Source of the DNA: Sipunculus nudus
Lineage: Eukaryota; Annelida; Sipuncula; Golfingiida; Sipunculidae
Assembly: GCA_026874595.1 (NCBI GenBank)
Contig: CM049316.1
Location: forward strand, 74,677,176 to 74,741,175
Direction: 5' to 3'
Length of the DNA stretch: 64,000 bases
Every line of letters starts with the position of its first letter. Within the stretch, counting starts at the first letter, position 1. Under the pieces are notes generated by a model, which did no database searches, was not told the DNA's origin, and worked only from the letters and a program-made list of their open reading frames with translations. Positions 61,501-64,000 of this stretch are shown piece after piece. A program made the translations under genes and the position numbers.

Positions 61501-62874
61501 AATTTAAACTGTTTGAAAAAACTTCAGAGAGCCCACCCTGGGATAACTTCTATGGAACATTTAAGAACTTGGACAAATGGTTTTAGAAAATTAGATTTGG
61601 GAAGGTTTTCTACCATATTCCCCGTAAAATATGTTGATGTATAAAGTGCCACAAAACTCAAACCCCAAAACTTTTGACATGTCCATGTGACTGAATTTTG
61701 CATAAAATGTGGGTATGATAGCTTCTGCGGTTTTGAGATAGTATGGGTTAATGTTTGCACAACATAAGACCACATACAGAAAAGCTAAATGCAGGTGGCA
61801 CCAACAAGACCTCACTTTCAAATACGAGTCATGTGACCAGCACCTGCATATAATTTGGTGATGACAGTTCCTGCCATTTCCGAGACTGTAATCTGAGTAT
61901 GCTCACTTGGCCAAATGACTTAGTACAGCTTCCTGTAACTTGGCCAAATATCACCAAACTGGAACCATTCACAAAAACTTAGGAGAGTTCATTCCTGTCT
62001 GTGATCATTTTTGTGAAATATTAAACAATTTGGCAACACAATTCATAAGGGAAGAATTTTAAAGGTGTTCTGGCATTTTCCCTGTAAACTGCAGATGGTT
62101 TCAGATGATGCCTAAATAAACTCTGCCATTTGACATGCAACATATATCAGATCCTATATGATCCCAGTACAGCAGTATTAGCTGTATTTTAAAATAGGAA
62201 TAAAACCTATAATACCTCAGTCATTTTTATTATATTTACTATATTATGATCTGTGAAACAGTGATTACACGTGTTTCATAATAATTAATGCTTGTAAGCA
62301 TGGGCTAATTTTGATACCATGCACAGTTTAGGTTGTTGATAGGTTTTTTGCAGAGGTTTTATAACTAATCCCTTTTTTCAGACCTGTCTCTAACCATCTC
62401 TTGTTCATCTTAGTTGATCAGGCATTTATTCCCAAGTTTTCATATTTGCAATTATTTCCCATTCACATATATTGCAAAATTTAAACCCTTGCAAACAAAA
62501 AGGCAACCACAGGATGCTTTGATTTTGCCTTGAATCAAACTCGGGTCATATAATCCAAGGTTAGCAGCTATAGTAACGGACAGACAGACTAAAGGTAAAC
62601 CATAATATGTCCTTTCTAAGACGTATAATAAAAGGTGTTAAATACAAGGCTTATAATAATTTATACAAAACTTCAAGTGCAAGTCAGCATTAACTTACCG
62701 CTGATTTTTCTTTCTTCTCTATACTGGACTTAAGATGCCAGTTCTTTCCATAACGACAGTTCAGGGATAATGTTCCTTTGATGATGAATGGCGTCTTGTC
62801 ATGTTCAAATGTTGGCTTAAATTTGTTACGGTCACGACGGTCAGTCCACCTTATCTTAGATTTGCCTTGCTGCT
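47379..62874 (-). CDS. CaRF/ALS2CR8-domain protein, 5' partial (4 exons visible)
   Basis: Exons on the minus strand are 62874-62699, 56991-56896, 50630-50487 and 49583-47379. All introns are GT-AG; the three internal junctions are phase 0. Together they give about 872 residues with no in-frame stop. The joined N-terminal part has the family layout: TPFIIKGTLSLNCRYG, then a basic stretch, then CPAAIVIKKIIKFPDYK, RYYLEFAPPSEHKGH, LDPLIMRKVEHLLQ, KELFAGQ and NRKFFPTKKHV. This order and these landmarks (CPA..I..I..FP.YK, P.P.SEHKGH, NRRFFPT) are those of the calcium-responsive transcription factor (CaRF, Pfam ALS2CR8) family, from memory. A long Ser/Thr/Val-rich C-terminal part follows with basic stretches (PPKKRPRYP, AKKRKLVQQKK) that may be nuclear localisation signals. 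The first visible exon starts with two bases completing a codon, so at least one upstream coding exon lies beyond 62874, probably outside the window. DNA binding is inferred from family. Bivalves may have several paralogues, so orthology to vertebrate CARF is not claimed. Confidence 0.85.
47549..47854 (-). repeat. In-frame coding tandem repeat, 102 bp x 3 (34 residues)
   Basis: GGGGCACTAGTGACA recurs at 47596, 47698 and 47800, exactly 102 bp apart. The protein unit is VSPVTASVVTSAPVV..TVL.PKQ.LNT, with substitutions between copies. The multiple of three keeps the frame. Confidence 0.9.
49584..50486 (-). other. Intron of the CaRF-type gene (902 bp)
   Basis: Minus strand GTTAGT...TTCCAG. It contains the CAGT-ended MITE at 49647-49824, 64 bp from the acceptor. 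Nothing else was recognised. Confidence 0.75.
49647..49824. mobile_element. CAGT-ended MITE, copy 3 (178 bp)
   Basis: TA + CAGTGAAAACTATGTTATAAGACCACC ... ACTGGTTCCACAG. The same length as copy 2. The interior repeats GGTGGTCTTATTAGACAG three times. Confidence 0.5.
50487..50630 (-). CDS. CaRF-type gene, exon of 144 bp
   Basis: Minus strand: TATTTTTAG|GTACCAGAC ... GTGATGCAG|GTTAGT. It codes for VPDMGHHYRDATARRLQ..., RYYLEFAPPSEHKGHLVMQ, 48 codons in phase 0. The EHKGH landmark identifies it. The minisatellite at 50640-51050 begins 9 bp upstream of the acceptor. Confidence 0.85.
50640..51050. repeat. 41-bp minisatellite at a splice acceptor
   Basis: About ten copies of 'gtaaataatgatgtaaccacacttagttctttgacatgaaat' with few substitutions; the first one or two copies next to the exon are more diverged. 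The repeats are head-to-tail with no spacers. Confidence 0.9.
51051..51204. other. Intronic, nothing recognised
   Basis: Short CT-rich stretch (CCCCTTTATCCCCCTGACCCTCTCCC) then mixed sequence. Confidence 0.4.
51205..51520 (+). repeat. Dispersed ~300-bp repeat, paralogue of 12286-12600
   Basis: Colinear landmarks with the 12-kb copy: 'cta(a)cgattggtctggttt', 'aatatttgcatcctcat', 'gccttatag', 'gaggcactctgaca'. It is in the same orientation, 39 kb away. Confidence 0.6.
51521..51911. other. Intronic, nothing recognised
   Basis: Mixed sequence up to the 5' end of the right family C element. No exon or repeat can be assigned. Confidence 0.4.
52513..53018 (+). mobile_element. 506-bp insertion with 5S rRNA-like segment
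   Basis: The left C copy reads GAATCCAGAA-TG-TACAAAATTC; the right copy has 506 bp between CCAGAA and TACAAAATTC. The insert starts TACCATATTTATTCC and ends GGGCCTGGTA, so a TA duplication with CC...GG ends is possible. The first part resembles 'CCRTATTTATTC' MITE ends seen in marine invertebrates (from memory). No coding content. Confidence 0.65.
52950..52996 (+). ncRNA. 5S rRNA-like fragment (box C region), not a full gene
   Basis: CTCAGTTAAGC, then CCCCGGTAAGTTTTTGGATGGGTGACCG, matches in order the metazoan 5S stretch AGTTAAGC...CCCGGTTAGTACTTGGATGGGTGACCG. The first ~45 bases of 5S are not recognisable upstream at the right spacing. It probably derives from a 5S-related SINE or 5S pseudogene carried in the insertion. 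Confidence 0.5.
54692..56418 (+). mobile_element. Family A element with dimeric central tandem repeats
   Basis: Inserted in the right C copy between TTTTTTAAA and TTATATAATACAG; the left copy has the joined site (about 43592-43612). 5' end: CTAGAATACGG, hairpin GTAGTCG acaag CGACTAC (54703-54721), then TGTATCCGCCTAAATCAG. 3' end: a CGG run, ACATAGTATCCGC, loop, CTGTTTTGGCGGATACAAT. The 5' subterminal 18 bases match the inverted 3' arm almost fully. The core has about five ~277-bp units; each is a dimer of ~139-bp monomers centred on GGTGGCGCCACC (for example 55111, 55382, 55532, 55809, 56089). No protein frame. Confidence 0.75.
56774..56895. other. Intronic remnant next to the 96-bp exon
   Basis: About 120 bp between the C element and the exon donor; nothing recognised. 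Confidence 0.4.
56896..56991 (-). CDS. CaRF-type gene, exon of 96 bp
   Basis: Minus strand: TTTTACAG|AGAGAAGGG ... GATTACAAG|GTGAGT. It codes for REGKRLRNRSSIKQNCPA and IVIKKIIKFPDYK, 32 codons, phase 0 at both ends. The CPA..I..I..FPDYK landmark is typical of the family. Confidence 0.85.
57019..60335 (+). mobile_element. Family B element (B1), host of a nested B2
   Basis: Starts ACTAGATATTTCGTGGCA, with palindrome TGGCATCGCAGGTGCCA, then GTATCTCCAGACA and an ~18-base C run. It ends with a CGG run, GAAAACATAGTATCCCCCG, loop and TGTCTGGGGATACAAT. The 13-base GTATCYCYAGACA is inverted at the 3' end, and GTATCCCC/GGGGATAC closes a terminal hairpin. The core has ~315-bp tandem units (57290, 57610 and 57940 frames, 'tggcaatgatgggggtatt') each with a GGTGGCGCCACC-type palindrome. 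It lies in the 5.7-kb intron of the CaRF-type gene. Confidence 0.75.
58172..59851 (+). mobile_element. Family B element (B2), nested in B1
   Basis: A second 5' end (ACTAGACATTTCGTGGCAC, palindrome TGGCAC..GTGCCA, GTATCCCTAGACA, C run) starts inside a B1 unit after GACCCCAAATTA. Its 3' end (GACTTTGTCTGGGGATACAAT) stops at 59851, where the interrupted B1 unit resumes with ACATCATCCCATAACCC. The core has ~295-bp units built on TGTGACCTTGACCTTTGACC and 'aatcaataaaagcaggaatta'. The first half of its 3' hairpin is partly lost. Confidence 0.75.
60336..61205. other. Intronic, nothing firmly recognised
   Basis: No exon consistent with the CaRF-type gene. Short frames on both strands are unconvincing. 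Confidence 0.4.
61206..62600 (+). mobile_element. Family D element, probable copy
   Basis: Starts TAACAAGGCCTACAGGTCTTATGG, a near copy of the edge at 63446 (ACAAGGCCTACAGGCCTAATG). It contains core monomers at 61403 (GGTGGCGCCACTG) and 61797 (GGTGGCACCAAC), and ends near 62570-62600 in AACGGACAGACAGACTAAAGG. The middle (61790-62040) is homologous in inverted orientation to 23190-23540. A decayed tRNA-like B box (minus strand GAGTTTGATTC, about 62534) is present near the end. Confidence 0.5.
62601..62698. other. Intronic sequence up to the 5'-most visible exon
   Basis: Nothing recognised apart from the donor GTAAGT of the exon at 62699-62874. Confidence 0.5.
62699..62874 (-). CDS. CaRF-type gene, 5'-most visible exon (176 bp)
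   Basis: Minus strand: TTTTTCAG|AGCAGCAAG ... AAATCAGCG|GTAAGT. Two bases complete a codon begun in the upstream exon, then 58 codons: QQGKSKIRWTDRRDRNKF, TPFIIKGTLSLNCRYGKNW, SSIEKKEKSA. TPF.I.G...L.C.YG is a family landmark. Confidence 0.8.
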
Positions 62875-63119
62875 CTGAAAAACACAAAACTTACAATAAA
62901 TATCATACCCTAAAATTATATACATGGAATAAAATATTGTATTCTTTCTCACTCCATTGTAGAGATATTAAAATTTCCCTCACCAATTACTTAACGGAAC
63001 TTAAATCTAACAATCAGAAAAAAAATTAAATTCCCTTAAGGGTCGTACTTTTACAGTCGTGATCTGACTTTCCTACCCCTGACAATCCAGAAACCTTACA
63101 ACCTGATGGTATTTCATGA
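62875..63119. other. 5' intron of the CaRF-type gene, nothing recognised
   Basis: No further exon with a matching donor phase was found here or in the remaining 1.1 kb of the window. Confidence 0.4.
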
Positions 63120-63445
63120 AAGTGACCCATGGGTCATGACGCTCAGATGACTGGCATAACATTTTAGCCTAACATTTACAACAGGAATTTTATCACCTGA
63201 AGGCCAATCTGAGATTTAATTCAGACGTGATCTTGACCTTTGACCGTCTGACACCAAAGTCGACACTGGCGACTGAATCCAATCATGACTGGTCTATACA
63301 GGTTGTACATGAGAAGAATATGGTCAAGGTCACCAGTTTTCGAACTCCTCTGTGAACTTGGTTAAAACATTTTGTCAATCAAATTTGTAGGGAGACCACA
63401 GCTGAGAAACTGACACTATTACTGTCACTTGTGCGTCTCAAAATA
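63120..63445 (+). repeat. Family C-type 5' end (degenerate) and flank
   Basis: AGTGACCCATGGGTCATGACGCTCAGATG at 63120 is the family C edge palindrome with the subterminal GCTCAG. The sequence that follows differs from the main copies. 63390-63445 repeats the GAGACCACAGCTGAGAAACTG..CTGTCACTTGT stretch also found before 39046. Confidence 0.5.
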
Positions 63446-63865
63446 AACAAGGCCTACAGGCCTAATGCAAACCTGTGCAATGGTTTATTCAAAAGGTAAA
63501 ATGCTTCAATATTGGGCCATTACTTTTCAAGTAGGTCTATGTCTTGTATACAACAAAGGTATCAGAGATTTATACATATGCCCAATTTCAGGCTGATATC
63601 CCCTGCTGAGAAATAAGCAGGGACATACACTGTGCAAAAATTATTGCAGGTGGCGCCACCAGTCTTGTACATGACAAAGCTTTACGATATGTATAAATTT
63701 GCCCAATAGCAGGTTGATATATCAAATTCCTCTGGAGAAATAAGCAGGCACATACACTGTGCAAAATGTATTGTAGGTGGCAACACCTGTCTTGTGAACG
63801 AGAAAGCCATCAAAGATGCATAGACAGGTCAAAATATCAGGCCAATGACAAGGCTTAGGTGAGAA
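63446..63865 (+). mobile_element. Family D element, second 5' end with core monomers
   Basis: Starts ACAAGGCCTACAGGCCTAATG (palindromic AGGCCTACAGGCCT), then AACCTGTGCAATGG. About three ~132-bp monomers follow, with GGTGGCGCCACC at 63649 and a variant GGTGGCAACACC at 63777, and shared 'gagaaataagcagg.acatacactgtgcaaa'. A 3' end is not seen. Confidence 0.6.
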
Positions 63866-63869
63866 AGGC

Positions 63870-64000
63870 AGTTGCCCTGAGTGAACTGTGACAAATTGCT
63901 GGCTCAAGCTACTGCACTGAGTGAACTCTTGACTTGCACCTGGCTAGACTGAGTTAACTTTTGACCTGTACCTGGCTGCACTTAGTGAACTCTTGACCTG
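63870..64000. repeat. ~41-bp minisatellite running off the window
   Basis: 'ctgagtgaactcttgacttgcacctggcta' and variants repeat at least three times up to the last base. Confidence 0.8.

Noticed and set aside
62875-64000. Search for a further 5' exon of the CaRF-type gene
   Set aside because: No minus-strand donor of the required phase with family-like coding sequence; the window is probably too short.

Overview
The window looks like nuclear DNA from an invertebrate animal, most likely a bivalve mollusc. It is AT-rich, its genes are split by GT-AG introns, and it is crowded with dispersed and tandem repeats. The bivalve guess rests on the style of the repeats: Helentron/'pearl'-like elements with internal tandem repeats, 'GACGGACGGAC...AGCTGAGCTAAAAA' tails, and a LINE carcass ending in a CPAY motif. 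It also rests on a CaRF/ALS2CR8-domain gene. No species can be named from the sequence alone.

Three protein-coding genes are supported. (1) A minus-strand class A GPCR (3784-4953) has its coding region in one exon. A good 3' splice site lies 45 bases upstream of the ATG, and a possible noncoding first exon ends at a strong donor at 14470. (2) A plus-strand three-exon gene (30087-34363) encodes a 305-residue mitochondrial FAM210A-like (DUF1279) protein; both introns join in phase. (3) A minus-strand CaRF/ALS2CR8-domain gene (47379-62874) has four visible exons joined in phase. Its 5' end lies beyond the right edge of the window. A large last exon carries an in-frame 3 x 34-residue repeat.

The rest is repeat-driven. 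From 5 to 25 kb there are old dispersed repeats, minisatellites and a decayed LINE. From 26.0 to 29.8 kb, two related long-TIR DNA elements (859 and 2880 bp) sit in tandem. Each is flanked by its own perfect 9-bp target duplication, and the two target sites overlap by one base in the ancestral sequence. From 38 to 64 kb, inside and beside the CaRF-type gene, is a dense set of nested non-autonomous elements (called here families A, B, C and D). Families A, B and C share one plan: a small 5' palindrome, a subterminal sequence repeated inverted at the 3' end, and a terminal 3' stem-loop. Families A, B and D, and DNA beside C ends, also carry tandem or single monomers centred on GGTGGCGCCACC. Comparing the two C copies (39046-43943 and 51912-56773) gives an empty/filled site for three separate insertions, so several element boundaries can be read directly.

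The most interesting material is this repeat system. Next come the paired 9-bp-TSD elements with one-base-different motif arrays (CGGACG against CGGAAG), a 5S rRNA-like segment inside one insertion, and a minisatellite that abuts a splice acceptor of the CaRF-type gene.
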